DNA from: Prevotella sp.
Lineage (GTDB): Bacteria; Bacteroidota; Bacteroidia; Bacteroidales; Bacteroidaceae
DNA: 64,000 nucleotides
Reading direction: 5' to 3'
Assembly (NCBI GenBank): GCA_017462915.1
Contig: JAFTQG010000010.1
Span: 20,566 to 84,565, forward strand
Shown: positions 8,913 through 18,333 of the stretch, piece by piece
Numbering within the stretch: the first letter of the stretch is position 1
Layout of the letters: each line of letters starts with the position of its first letter
Notes under the pieces: generated by a model
What the model was told of the DNA's origin: nothing
The model's database searches: none
What the model saw: the letters and a program-made list of their open reading frames with translations, nothing else
Made by a program: the position numbers and the translations under genes

Positions 8913-10520
8913 TCAATTGCCGTTAAAGAAGATGTACAACCCAATCATCACGACCACAAGGGCTATCCAAGATACAATGACTCCGAAAGATGTCTTCTCT
9001 TTAACCACCTGCATGGCACGATGCTCTTCAGCCGTCTTGTCGAATGCGCTTACCACTATCATCATGATGACAAGTACGCAGAACAGGATGAAGGAGAGCA
9101 TCATGAAGTGCATGGCCTCTGTTGCCCCTGGAATAATCCAAAGATAGCATATACCTGTAGAGATGCAGAAAATTGTTCCGAGGGAAAGTACAAGATTTGC
9201 AGCGAGTGTCGTACAACGCTTCCAGAAGACACCCATGACGAACACTGCCGCCATTGGAGGTGCTATGAACGAGAGTACAGACTGGAAGACATTGAAGAGA
9301 TCCATGCCCTTGATGTTGTCCACAGCGATAGTAATCACAATGGAGACAAGCGCACCGATGATAGTCACGATATGTCCTGTACGTGATATCTCTGACGGCG
9401 TGGCGTTTGGATTGACATTCTTCACATAAATGTCCATAGTGAATACAGTAGAGAGGGCATTCAGCGAACTGCCTATCGTAGAGACAAGGGCAGCCGTGAG
9501 GACCGCCATGACAAGGCCTACCATGCCCATAGGGAAAAGGTGGAGCACAAGAGTCATGTAAGCATTGTCAGGATCTATCGTCGCAGCACCGAAGAAGCCT
9601 GTGCGTGCAAGGGCGAAACATACAATACCAGGGACGATGTATATCGCAACATCAAGAATCTTCAGCCATCCTGTGAGGTTTGTTCCTTTCTGTCCCTCAT
9701 TCAGGTCTTTTGCGGCAAGCACGGGCTGCACCATAGACTGGTCTGTGCACCAGAACCACAGACCTGATATAGGATAGCCGAGAAGGATAGGCAACCAATA
9801 GTAATTGGGCAGTTCCTCTTCCGAGCGGAAAAGATTCCAATAGTCTGAAGGAACGATATTCGGGTCGGCAAGTTTGCTGATACCGTTTACGAACGTGCCG
9901 TCACCAAGCGTACAGATGCCGACAATGGTAAGTGTTGCCGACACGACTATCAGCAATACCATCTGGTAGACATTGGTATAGGCCACAGCCTTAAGACCGC
10001 CAAGGATAGTAAAGAAAGCGGAGATGGCGAGGAGTATCAGGGCTGAGAGCCACATAGGTATGCCGAAGACCTGACGTATAAGTACGCCACCCGCAAACAG
10101 TGTAAGAGCCAGCCATGAGATGAGAACTGTCACTATGGTGTACCATGCAAGGATACTGCGAGTGGACTGGCCGAAGCGGCGTCCCATGAATTCCGGCAAG
10201 GTATTTATCTTCTCTCCGAGATAGCGCGGTGCAAAGACAAAGGCAAGCAGACCTATGAATATAAAGGCATACCACGCATAGTTGCCGGATACGATACCTG
10301 TCGTGAAGCCTGCCGAGGCCGAGGCGATAAGCATCGAGGGACCGACGTTGGTGCCCCACATTGAGAAACCGATATGATACCATTTCAGTGAACGTGACGC
10401 AAGAAACTTGCCTTGCCCATCACCGGACTTGCGGCTTGCCCACAGTCCGATGGCAATAAGAACCACGAAGTATCCAATCAGGATAATCCAGTCCAGAAGT
10501 TGTAGAGATTCGGAAATCAT
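8913..10520 (-). CDS. Sodium:solute symporter (SSS family)
   Basis: An integral membrane transporter of 535 residues with about 13-14 hydrophobic segments. The N-terminal FLASRSLKWYHIGFSMWGTN and the GLWFWCTDQSMVQ motif are typical of the Na+/sugar (SGLT-like) branch of the SSS family. It lies 154 bp downstream of a methyltransferase gene and upstream of the adenosyltransferase, all on one strand, which suggests that it brings in the substrate or a co-substrate of the corrinoid cluster. The actual solute cannot be read from the sequence. Confidence 0.88.
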   Translation of the reverse strand: MISESLQLLDWIILIGYFVVLIAIGLWASRKSGDGQGKFLASRSLKWYHIGFSMWGTNVGPSMLIASASAGFTTGIVSGNYAWYAFIFIGLLAFVFAPRYLGEKINTLPEFMGRRFGQSTRSILAWYTIVTVLISWLALTLFAGGVLIRQVFGIPMWLSALILLAISAFFTILGGLKAVAYTNVYQMVLLIVVSATLTIVGICTLGDGTFVNGISKLADPNIVPSDYWNLFRSEEELPNYYWLPILLGYPISGLWFWCTDQSMVQPVLAAKDLNEGQKGTNLTGWLKILDVAIYIVPGIVCFALARTGFFGAATIDPDNAYMTLVLHLFPMGMVGLVMAVLTAALVSTIGSSLNALSTVFTMDIYVKNVNPNATPSEISRTGHIVTIIGALVSIVITIAVDNIKGMDLFNVFQSVLSFIAPPMAAVFVMGVFWKRCTTLAANLVLSLGTIFCISTGICYLWIIPGATEAMHFMMLSFILFCVLVIMMIVVSAFDKTAEEHRAMQVVKEKTSFGVIVSWIALVVVMIGLYIFFNGN

Positions 10521-10579
10521 CTGATAGTGTTTTTATTAGTTTTAGTTATTGGTTATTAGTCGTAACAGCATAGGGAAAC

Positions 10580-10664
10580 TGCCGGATAATGTCCGGCAAA
10601 AGACAGTAATGCCGGCAGGCTTGAGACATCGTCCCGTCATGGACGGATGTCATCAAAGCCTGCC
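10580..10664 (-). promoter_or_regulatory. Two hairpins between the UroD/MtaA-like and symporter genes
   Basis: A perfect 7-bp hairpin TGCCGGA/TCCGGCA (10580-10586 and 10592-10598), and a larger imperfect one whose outer arms are GGCAGGCTT and AAGCCTGCC (10614 and 10664) with an inner GACATC/GATGTC. No U-run follows on either strand. They could set an mRNA processing point or reduce read-through within the operon. Confidence 0.4.
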
Positions 10665-10674
10665 GCCATCTATC

Positions 10675-11682
10675 TTATAAAGATGCATTGTAGTCGTCCA
10701 GTGCCTTGAAGAATTGGTCGACATTTACAAGAGGTGTATGTGGCGGTGTGTCACATCCTGAAGACAGCACTACATGAGGGAATTCGCGCGTATTCTCCAG
10801 CAGTTCCATTGTCTGACGGTACATCTCTTCTGGCGTAGACATCTTGAATGCTGATACAGGGTCGAGATTTCCCATGACAAGGATGTTCTCCGGGGTCTCA
10901 CGTGCCACTTGCGCAAGGTCACACTTATTGCCGAGATGCAGACCGTGTGCACCGGTCATGACCATGGCCTCCGTACATTGGCCTGTATTGCCGCAGTTGT
11001 GAAGCACTATCATAAAGTGTTCATCCTGAAGCTGATCGATGATACGCTTGACATAATTGGAAGAGAATGTCTTGCAGTCATCATTTGACATCAGACCGGC
11101 AGCAGGCTCTGCCATGAGGACGCCTTCCACGCCAGTAGCTTTCAAAGCCGCAACATACTTGAGGATAAACAGTGTACACTTCTCCAACAGTTCATGTGCT
11201 GCTTCCGGGTCGCTGTATATCAGCATCATGATTTCAGACATGTCATACAGACGGCCTGCAAGGGAGAATGGTCCTATACAGCCGGCAAAGACGGGACGGT
11301 CGGAAATCTCGCGATGGGCAATGACATTAGCCTTTATATATTCCGGGACACGGGCTGTGTTCAGTGAAGGCACTTCAAGACGGTGAATGTCCTCTACCCC
11401 ATTGAGCATGTGACCTGTAACGGAAGGTATCTCATCCTCCGGGAATATCACTTCTGCACCAAAAGCCTCAGCCTCGACAGTAAGATCCATAATCACTGAT
11501 GCCGCATGGGTGGCATAACGGTCGGCAAGATAACTTACGGCCTTGCCGTGTATGCTGCCGTCGAGGACAGCCTGCTTGATAGTATAGCCCAGTTCCTCGA
11601 TGCCTGGATGTGTCATTACCGGTATCGCAACACGGTCAGGACGTGCAATGATGTCCTGACGCCATTTTATCATATCTATCAT
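10675..11682 (-). CDS. Zinc methyltransferase of the UroD/MtaA family
   Basis: 335 residues, a TIM-barrel protein of the uroporphyrinogen-decarboxylase superfamily. It carries the zinc set of MtaA/MtbA-type methylcobamide:thiol methyltransferases: His228-X-Cys230 in VLHNCGNTG, and Cys310 in SSGCDTPPHTP. True HemE lacks this site, so heme synthesis is unlikely. In the family the zinc activates a thiol that takes a methyl group from a methylated corrinoid. Here the carrier would be the B12 domain of the gene 61 bp upstream. The acceptor is unknown; coenzyme M is not expected in this organism. Confidence 0.85.
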   Translation of the reverse strand: MIDMIKWRQDIIARPDRVAIPVMTHPGIEELGYTIKQAVLDGSIHGKAVSYLADRYATHAASVIMDLTVEAEAFGAEVIFPEDEIPSVTGHMLNGVEDIHRLEVPSLNTARVPEYIKANVIAHREISDRPVFAGCIGPFSLAGRLYDMSEIMMLIYSDPEAAHELLEKCTLFILKYVAALKATGVEGVLMAEPAAGLMSNDDCKTFSSNYVKRIIDQLQDEHFMIVLHNCGNTGQCTEAMVMTGAHGLHLGNKCDLAQVARETPENILVMGNLDPVSAFKMSTPEEMYRQTMELLENTREFPHVVLSSGCDTPPHTPLVNVDQFFKALDDYNASL

Positions 11683-11743
11683 AAGTAAGCAATCAAAATT
11701 AAACGATACTATATATAATCAAGTAAGCGCTGTGTCCTAATGC

Positions 11744-14710
11744 TTATGAAGCCATGAGACGCTTGGCAAGAGCGACCGCCTCATTGGCATTAGCACTGTA
11801 ACCATCTGCACCTATCTCACGGGCAAAGTCCTCTGTCACCGGTGCTCCACCCACCATAACTTTCACCTTACCGCGCACGCCTGCAGCTTCAAGTGCAGCA
11901 AGACAGTCTGTCATGTAAGTCATTGTGGTAGTGAGCAATGCGGAGAGACATAGAATATCTGTTTCATTGTCGATAACAGCCTTGACAAAGGTCTCTGCAT
12001 CAACATCTATACCGACATTGATAACTTCAAAACCCGAGCCCTCAAGCATGGAGGCAACAAGATTCTTTCCTATATCGTGGAGATCGCCCTTGACTGTGCC
12101 TATGACTATCTTGCCCGCTGACTGCACACCCTCTCCGCTTGCCTCCATTATAGGCTTGAGAATCGCAAGGGCGGCTTTCATGGCACGGCCTGCCATAAGG
12201 AGATTCGGAACGAAAGCCTTGCCTTCAGAGAATCTCTGACCGACAACTGACATTGCCTCAATCATCTGAGTATTTATCAGTTCTGCAGGATTTGCACCAG
12301 CCTCAATAGCCTTCTTCGTTTCCTCTATCGCTACCGCTTCCTTTCCTGCAATGATAGCATCCTTCAGTCCAGTAGTTATAGCTCCAGTTGCTACGGACTT
12401 GGCTTCTTTCACAGGCTCTGCAGGCTTCTCCGCATGTGGTTTTGGAGCTTTTCTTATAGGAGCAGTGGACTCTCCACCTGGAACATGACCGCTAACAAAA
12501 CAGCCATCAGCAGGATTTACAAGTTCAGCTATCTTGCGGATATGCTCGCTTGTCGTGCCACAGCAACCGCCTACAATATTCACCAGATGACCGTCTATCA
12601 TATTCCACATCTGACGCTGGAACTCCTGCGGAGTAGTAGAATAGTTACCCTTCGAATCCGGGAATCCTGCATTCGGGAATGCTATAATATAATAAGGTAC
12701 AGTGGCAGCTATCTGTGCGATTACCTCTGTTGTGAGTTCTATATCAGGATTGCAGTTTACTCCGACAGCAATGACATTATCGTTCTTCAGACGCTGGAAA
12801 TATTCTATGACATTCTGACCGATCATATTCTTACCGTCAGCAGTGGAGAAGTTCGCGCTTATTAATACAGGAACTGTCTTCTGAAGTTCATCCATTGCCG
12901 TGTTGACAGCATCAAGGCCAATCTCCAGATTGACAAGATCGAATACCGTCTCGAAGATAATGCCATCAACACCAGCCTCTATAAGCGCAACAGCCTGTTC
13001 CTTGTATGAGGCATGGAGTTCCTGTTTCGTTATCTTTGCTGTGTCAGGCATGGAAAGAGTCTCGCGTGTCGGTCCCATCTCACCCAGTACATAGCGTGGT
13101 TTCTCAGGGTTGGCAACGGTAAACGTGTCCGCCAAATGACGGGCAAGAGTCACGGCAGCAGTATTTATCTCCACAGCCTTGTCTGCCAAACCGCAGGCTT
13201 TAAGGGAAACACTCTGTGCATTGAATGTATTTGCTGTGATGACATCTGAACCTGCAAGCAGGAACTTACGGTAAATGTCTGTAATCACTTCCGGGTGTTC
13301 AACGCACAGATACTCGTTGCTCTTCACATCGGTCAAGCCGTATGACTGTATGGATGTGCCCATCGCACCGTCAAAGACAAGCATACGCTGCTCCAGAGCT
13401 TCCACAAGTGTTGGCTTTGATACCGCAAGCGATGCGTCAGAAGACAGCGGTGTCTGGATTGTGACTTGTTTTCCACCAATATGCAGAGGACGGAAACGTG
13501 CCGTAGATTTCTTTTCTGCAAAAGCTGTCATGTCTCCAATATGCAGACACTCATCAACTTTGCGTTCCACCTCATGTGTCTGATATTCCTCGACGATACG
13601 CAGAGCCTGCTCCACCTCATCCTCATTGTGAAAGTCCATCTCCAGATGGATGCCATCGCCACCGACATTGTCAAGCAATGGGCGAAGCTGGTCTAAAGTC
13701 ACCCAGCAAGCCATGATGCTCTTGCCTCCTGCGAGAATCTTCTTATACAGGTCATACCATTTAGGATCTCCTCCCTGAGGTTCACCGACACCAGGAGTCC
13801 ACTGTATGGCATTAAGCTCCTCTATTTCAAGAAGCGCCGGCAGATGGTGCATAGCACCAACGCCATCAAGATGATACAGGGTATAAGGTATCTTCTGACA
13901 TTGTTCGCGCAGATAAGGCTGTACGAAACGACGGTAGTCATCGTCAGAAATCATCGTCGAGATGTCACTCTGTATCTTTGTCATCTTACCCGGAGCCCAA
14001 GATGAGAAATAGCAGAAAGCCATCTCGTCACCCTCGCGGATAATATCGTAAAGTTCGTCAAAGACCTTGAAATACACATCATTGATGAATTGAAGCTGTT
14101 CCTCAACTACTTCAGGTTGCATCACAGTGTCCAGCAATACCTTATCAGTACCTTTCAGCGCGGCAAGGACATCAAGTCCTTCCATAAGGTCTGGCATACC
14201 GACATAGTAATTGCCGTTTGCCTTACGCTTACATGCCTTCAGCAGTTCCTTATGTATACGCAACTGCTCGTTGTCAGGGTCAAATGTCAGTTTGTCCTTG
14301 AAGTTCGGGTCTGGGTGAATCCATATCGTATCCTCACCGCCTTCCACACGGGAACCAAGGATTGAGGCAAGCGAACCTGGGCCGAGCTGTGTATTTGCAA
14401 CAGGCAGCATATCAGCCTTCAAGCAAGAGTGTCCCACATACCAATCAAGGAAATTCGCACGCCACTCCGGGTCAAACCAACGCTGATTGCCGTCCTTTGC
14501 CTGTGGAGCTCCAGGGAGTCCGAAGGCACCAGTACCATAATTGTTGCGGGCAGCCTCCGTAAGGTGGATAGGCTGTTCTCCCGAATACGGACCATGTGGG
14601 GCGACTCCCTCCTGGAAATGCTCCCACATGTTCACGACTATACCCTTATGATTCCACCAATTAATATACCGCTTCTTGGTTTCATTGAGATTGTCTTTCC
14701 AAGTTTTCAT
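11744..14710 (-). CDS. Three-part corrinoid methyltransferase: UroD-like + homocysteine methyltransferase + B12-binding
   Basis: 988 residues. Residues 1-400 are a UroD-like barrel; at the place of the zinc HxC motif it has His280-Leu-Asp, so it probably binds no zinc there. Residues 434-733 match the homocysteine S-methyltransferase domain of MetH, with zinc ligands Cys653, Cys716 and Cys717 (GGCCGTT). A Lys/Pro/Ala linker follows, then the B12 cap helices (about 775-860) and the cobalamin domain (865-988) with the axial His878 in DLHDIG. The folate-binding and AdoMet-reactivation domains of MetH are absent. Domain order suggests that the N-terminal part methylates the corrinoid from some methyl donor and the middle part passes the methyl to homocysteine. 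The frame is open throughout, so the fusion looks real. The donor is unknown. Confidence 0.88.
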   Translation of the reverse strand: MKTWKDNLNETKKRYINWWNHKGIVVNMWEHFQEGVAPHGPYSGEQPIHLTEAARNNYGTGAFGLPGAPQAKDGNQRWFDPEWRANFLDWYVGHSCLKADMLPVANTQLGPGSLASILGSRVEGGEDTIWIHPDPNFKDKLTFDPDNEQLRIHKELLKACKRKANGNYYVGMPDLMEGLDVLAALKGTDKVLLDTVMQPEVVEEQLQFINDVYFKVFDELYDIIREGDEMAFCYFSSWAPGKMTKIQSDISTMISDDDYRRFVQPYLREQCQKIPYTLYHLDGVGAMHHLPALLEIEELNAIQWTPGVGEPQGGDPKWYDLYKKILAGGKSIMACWVTLDQLRPLLDNVGGDGIHLEMDFHNEDEVEQALRIVEEYQTHEVERKVDECLHIGDMTAFAEKKSTARFRPLHIGGKQVTIQTPLSSDASLAVSKPTLVEALEQRMLVFDGAMGTSIQSYGLTDVKSNEYLCVEHPEVITDIYRKFLLAGSDVITANTFNAQSVSLKACGLADKAVEINTAAVTLARHLADTFTVANPEKPRYVLGEMGPTRETLSMPDTAKITKQELHASYKEQAVALIEAGVDGIIFETVFDLVNLEIGLDAVNTAMDELQKTVPVLISANFSTADGKNMIGQNVIEYFQRLKNDNVIAVGVNCNPDIELTTEVIAQIAATVPYYIIAFPNAGFPDSKGNYSTTPQEFQRQMWNMIDGHLVNIVGGCCGTTSEHIRKIAELVNPADGCFVSGHVPGGESTAPIRKAPKPHAEKPAEPVKEAKSVATGAITTGLKDAIIAGKEAVAIEETKKAIEAGANPAELINTQMIEAMSVVGQRFSEGKAFVPNLLMAGRAMKAALAILKPIMEASGEGVQSAGKIVIGTVKGDLHDIGKNLVASMLEGSGFEVINVGIDVDAETFVKAVIDNETDILCLSALLTTTMTYMTDCLAALEAAGVRGKVKVMVGGAPVTEDFAREIGADGYSANANEAVALAKRLMAS

Positions 14711-14716
14711 TCTTTT

Positions 14717-14789
14717 TCAATAATTATTGACTGTTTTTTATTAAAGGTGGGTCTGAAAAATCATCTTCCTAATCTCCAAACCCACCTTT
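14717..14789 (-). promoter_or_regulatory. Leader hairpin and palindrome ahead of the corrinoid methyltransferase gene
   Basis: On the minus strand a 10-bp stem AAAGGTGGGT/ACCCACCTTT (14780-14789 and 14743-14752), extendable to 13 bp with one G-U pair, encloses a purine-rich loop of about 21-27 nt. The 14-bp palindrome TCAATAATTATTGA (14717-14730) follows, 7 bp before the start codon. I looked for a cobalamin-riboswitch B12 box in this leader and did not see one. Confidence 0.4.
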
Positions 14790-14808
14790 TATAACTGTTA
14801 CAAGTGAA

Positions 14809-14816
14809 CAAAAATA
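14809..14816 (-). promoter_or_regulatory. Possible internal -7 promoter element
   Basis: On the minus strand TATTTTTG matches TAnnTTTG, about 100 bp ahead of the 988-residue gene. No -33 box is seen. It would give this gene its own transcript with a structured leader. Confidence 0.35.
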
Positions 14817-14837
14817 TATTTGTCTGCATAGAACCAT

Positions 14838-14873
14838 ACTTTCGGAAAATTCCTATCAGAATCTACCGAAAGT
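14838..14873 (-). promoter_or_regulatory. Inverted repeat just downstream of fucI
   Basis: A perfect 8-bp inverted repeat ACTTTCGG/CCGAAAGT (14838-14845 and 14866-14873) lies 17 bp after the fucI stop. No U-run follows, so it is not a classic terminator; it may protect the 3' end of the mRNA. Confidence 0.35.
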
Positions 14874-14889
14874 GCTTCCATAGCTGAAC

Positions 14890-16710
14890 TTATTTATACA
14901 TAGGACCGAAGTTGGCACAAGCGCGATAGTCAGCACCTTCCTTATCCATGCCGAAAGCGTTCCAGCAAGCAGGGCGGAAGATGTCCTTATCGGCAACATT
15001 GTGCATACATACCGGTATGCGTAGCATCGAGCAGAGCGTGATGAGGTCTGCGCCGACATGACCGTAGACTATAGCGCCATGGTTAGCACCCCAGTTGTTC
15101 ATGACAGAGTACACATCCTTGAAAGCATCCTTTGAAGGATCAAGACGTGGTGCAAACCATGTTGTCGGCCATGTAGGGTCGGTACGCTTGTCAAGAATAT
15201 CATTGACATCCTTGTCAAGTTCCACAGTCCATCCCTCAGCAAGCTGCAATACAGGGCCGAGACCTGCTACAATATTCACACGAAGCATTGTCATAGGCAT
15301 ACCACCCTTTGTCAGGAAGTGTGAAGAATAGCCTCCGCCACGGAAATAGTCGCGGTCTGCAGGCATCCAGCTTGTGGCATTCAGACAGTTCTCCATATCC
15401 TGCTCGGTGATGTCCCAGTGAGACTTCATTGTAGGATTTCCCTCTGCATTTGTCATGGCACCAGTCGCATCAAGAGTCGTTGCGCCAGAGTTGATGAGAT
15501 GTATGAAGCCATTGGCCGCACCGCCTTCCGGACGCTTGCCGCTCACGCGTTCTACAGCCTCTGGGCTCCAGTATGTACGGATATCGGAGAACATCGCGCC
15601 CTTATTGGTAAGGAGATGTCCGAAAAGCATCGACATGCCGTTAAGGAAATCATTCTCTGTCGCAAGAATCTTTGCCTCACGTGGACCGTTCCAGTCAAAG
15701 CTGGTGCACATCATAGACTCAGGGAAGTCAAAGTTAGGCTTGTAGTCAGTCCACTGACGCTGTCCCTGTACACCGGCAGCAATGGCATTGTGTCCGAGAG
15801 CTTCCTCCAGATAGCCCATCTCCTTGAGTTTCTCCGAACCGCACATGAGGTCGCGGATAATCATCATGCACTTGACAGTAAACTCCCAGTCAGCATCCTT
15901 CTCTTCACGGTTTTTGCCCTTTCCCTTGCCGTTGAAAGTCGTCATCGGTGTTCCAGGGAAGAGTGGACGGTCCTCGTTATAGTCATATCCCTCATTTGTC
16001 TTGCAGTATTTCTCTATCCACGCCATAGCCTTTTCAAACTCTTCATGGTCGTAGATGCCATAATCCACACGACGCAGTATCTCAACCAGCGAGACATACT
16101 CCGTACGCATTCCGAGATAGTCCTGCAGGAAATCAGCATTCACAATAGAGCCTGCAATACCCATACATGTATTGCCAAGGCTGAGATAAGACTTGCCACG
16201 CATTGTAGCCACAGCCTGTGAGGCACGTGCAAAGCGCAGTATCTTCTCGGCAACATCAGAAGGTATTGTATTGTCCGACAAATCCTGGACATCATGTCCA
16301 TAGATACCGTATGCAGGAAGTCCCTTCTGTGCATGAGCGGCAAGAACAGCAGCGAGATAAACCGCTCCTGGACGTTCTGTGCCGTTAAAGCCCCACACTG
16401 CCTTAGGATGTGTAGGATCCATATCCATCGTCTCCGAACCGTAACACCAGCATGATGTGACAGTGATGGTAGAACCGACATTCTCACGCTCGAACTTCTC
16501 CTGGCAGGCAGCTGCCTCGGCTACACGTCCGATAGTTGTATCGGAAATGACGCATTCAACAGGAGAGCCGTCACCGTTTCTGAGGTTCTCACTTATAAGT
16601 CTTGCCACAGCATTGGCAAGTGCCATAGTCTTTTCTTCAAGACTTTCACGGATACCGCCTTGGCGACCGTCTATGGTCGGGCGAATACCAATTTTAGGAT
16701 AGTTAGACAT
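14890..16710 (-). CDS. fucI: L-fucose isomerase
   Basis: Interconverts L-fucose and L-fuculose (and in the family D-arabinose and D-ribulose). 606 residues, collinear with Escherichia coli FucI except for an extra loop near residues 236-272. Shared blocks include [12 protein letters not shown] at the start, [31 protein letters not shown] and [12 protein letters not shown]. The catalytic residues appear intact as Glu352, Asp376 and His544, in the contexts TEND, SDIRTYW and GANHG. No fuculokinase or fuculose-1-phosphate aldolase gene lies nearby; the neighbours are a symporter, a DHDPS-type aldolase and corrinoid methyltransferases. The sugar handled here may therefore be a fucose derivative. 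Confidence 0.95.
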   Translation of the reverse strand: MSNYPKIGIRPTIDGRQGGIRESLEEKTMALANAVARLISENLRNGDGSPVECVISDTTIGRVAEAAACQEKFERENVGSTITVTSCWCYGSETMDMDPTHPKAVWGFNGTERPGAVYLAAVLAAHAQKGLPAYGIYGHDVQDLSDNTIPSDVAEKILRFARASQAVATMRGKSYLSLGNTCMGIAGSIVNADFLQDYLGMRTEYVSLVEILRRVDYGIYDHEEFEKAMAWIEKYCKTNEGYDYNEDRPLFPGTPMTTFNGKGKGKNREEKDADWEFTVKCMMIIRDLMCGSEKLKEMGYLEEALGHNAIAAGVQGQRQWTDYKPNFDFPESMMCTSFDWNGPREAKILATENDFLNGMSMLFGHLLTNKGAMFSDIRTYWSPEAVERVSGKRPEGGAANGFIHLINSGATTLDATGAMTNAEGNPTMKSHWDITEQDMENCLNATSWMPADRDYFRGGGYSSHFLTKGGMPMTMLRVNIVAGLGPVLQLAEGWTVELDKDVNDILDKRTDPTWPTTWFAPRLDPSKDAFKDVYSVMNNWGANHGAIVYGHVGADLITLCSMLRIPVCMHNVADKDIFRPACWNAFGMDKEGADYRACANFGPMYK

Positions 16711-16789
16711 AACTGTAATATTTTGTTTTTCTTTGTTTTCTTTATATAATTAATTATCACTGGAGCGGGATTCCCCACATTGGTATATC

Positions 16790-18307
16790 CTATTTGTTCT
16801 TTACAGGAATAAGGAGCACAAGCGCGAAACCCACGATGAAGATGGTCATGGTACCGAGCACAATGGCAAGATATTCGTGCAGCCCAGGGTCAGGAAGCCC
16901 TATCCATTTCCAGGCCGAAATCCATGCGATGACAGCAAAACCACACAGCACACCGATGACAGCGTGGATATTCTTGACCTTCGTGGAGAGATAGCCGAGC
17001 AGGAAAAGGCCAAGCATACCTCCAGAGAAGATTGACGACAATTTCCACCATGCATCAAGTATACTGTCGACATTTACCAGCGCTATGGCGACACAGATGC
17101 CGAGCACGCCGATAAGAACGGAGCCGAGTTTGAGCACCATAAGATGTTCCTTGTCGCCGATGCCTTTTGTACGGTCACTGCCTTTTCGGTGGACATGCCT
17201 GCGCATACGCATCCAATAGTCGGTAAGGAGAATTGTCGAGCATGATGTCACTGACGTTGCGACGGTAGACATTCCTGCAGCAAACACACTGGCTATGAGC
17301 AGGCCTGTCAGACCTGTAGGCAACGAGTGCACCATAAAATAAGGGAACACATAGTCTGTCTTGTCGGCAGCCTCAAAAGCAGCTATCTGTGCATCAGGGA
17401 AAACCTTGTAGTAACTGAAAAGACAGGTGCCTATCAAGAAGAACAGCGCCGATACAGGAATATACAGCCAGCCGCCGAAAAGGGCAGCATTCTTTGCCTC
17501 CTTATCCGTCTTTGCAGTATGGTAACGCTGTACATAGTTCTGGTCTATGCCGTAGTTCTGGAGATTGATGAATACACCATATATAAGACATACCCAGAAA
17601 GTGGAATGTGCGACATCAGAGAACGAGAACGAGCCTAACGAGAACTTGTTCCTTCCTGCCTCGTCAAGTGTGTCCCACCCTATCTGCAACGCCTGCATAG
17701 GACCTTCCGGCATGGAGAACATCAGCACAGCAAGGCATACCAATGCTCCTCCTATCAGGATGAAGCCCTGTATCGCCTCGGTCCATATCACTGCCTTCAT
17801 TCCTCCAAGCATCGAATAGAAGATGATGGCTATGGACGTGATGATGATAACCGTGCGGAGATCCCATCCCATAAGGATATTCATCGGCATCGCAAGCAGA
17901 AAGAGTATAGAGCCCATGCGGGCAATCTGCGTCAGCAGATAACATGCCGAAGCATATATTCTCGCCCATGGACCGAAGCGCTCCTCAAGGAAGGCGTATG
18001 CGGAAACACTCTCGTGATTCCTGTAAAAAGGCACAAACCACTTGGCCGCTATCCAGCAGGCTATAGGTATACTTAGTCCGAAGACAAAAGGATTCCAGTC
18101 CGAGGCGTATGCCTTACCGGGATTGCCGAGATATGAGATGCTGGAGACATATGTCGAGAAGATACTCATACCCACGACCCAGCCTGGTATGCTCTGTCCT
18201 GCATTGGTGAATTCCTTGGCACTGGTGTCCTTGCTGTAAAACAGGCTGCCCATAAGGACTATGCCACCGGTGAAGACAAGGAATACTATAATATCTATTA
18301 TGTGCAT
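16790..18307 (-). CDS. Sodium:solute symporter (SSS family), second copy
   Basis: 505 residues with about 13 membrane segments, starting MHIIDIIVFLVFTGGIVLMG. The motifs KEFTNAGQSIPGWVVGMSIF and NYGIDQNYVQRY are typical of the sugar/sialic-acid branch of the SSS family. It lies 27 bp after the aldolase gene and 79 bp before fucI on the same strand, so it most likely imports the substrate of these enzymes. It differs clearly from the other symporter at 8913-10520, so the cluster may take up two solutes. Confidence 0.87.
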   Translation of the reverse strand: MHIIDIIVFLVFTGGIVLMGSLFYSKDTSAKEFTNAGQSIPGWVVGMSIFSTYVSSISYLGNPGKAYASDWNPFVFGLSIPIACWIAAKWFVPFYRNHESVSAYAFLEERFGPWARIYASACYLLTQIARMGSILFLLAMPMNILMGWDLRTVIIITSIAIIFYSMLGGMKAVIWTEAIQGFILIGGALVCLAVLMFSMPEGPMQALQIGWDTLDEAGRNKFSLGSFSFSDVAHSTFWVCLIYGVFINLQNYGIDQNYVQRYHTAKTDKEAKNAALFGGWLYIPVSALFFLIGTCLFSYYKVFPDAQIAAFEAADKTDYVFPYFMVHSLPTGLTGLLIASVFAAGMSTVATSVTSCSTILLTDYWMRMRRHVHRKGSDRTKGIGDKEHLMVLKLGSVLIGVLGICVAIALVNVDSILDAWWKLSSIFSGGMLGLFLLGYLSTKVKNIHAVIGVLCGFAVIAWISAWKWIGLPDPGLHEYLAIVLGTMTIFIVGFALVLLIPVKNK

Positions 18308-18333
18308 AGTAATGATTGTAAGGTTGGAACTTT

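Noticed and set aside
10675-11682. Annotation as uroporphyrinogen decarboxylase HemE
   Set aside because: The zinc-site residues of methyltransferases are present, and the genomic setting is corrinoid methyl transfer, not heme synthesis.
14710-14889. Cobalamin riboswitch ahead of the corrinoid fusion gene
   Set aside because: I searched by eye for the B12 box and its supporting stems and did not find them; the hairpin seen has a different layout.
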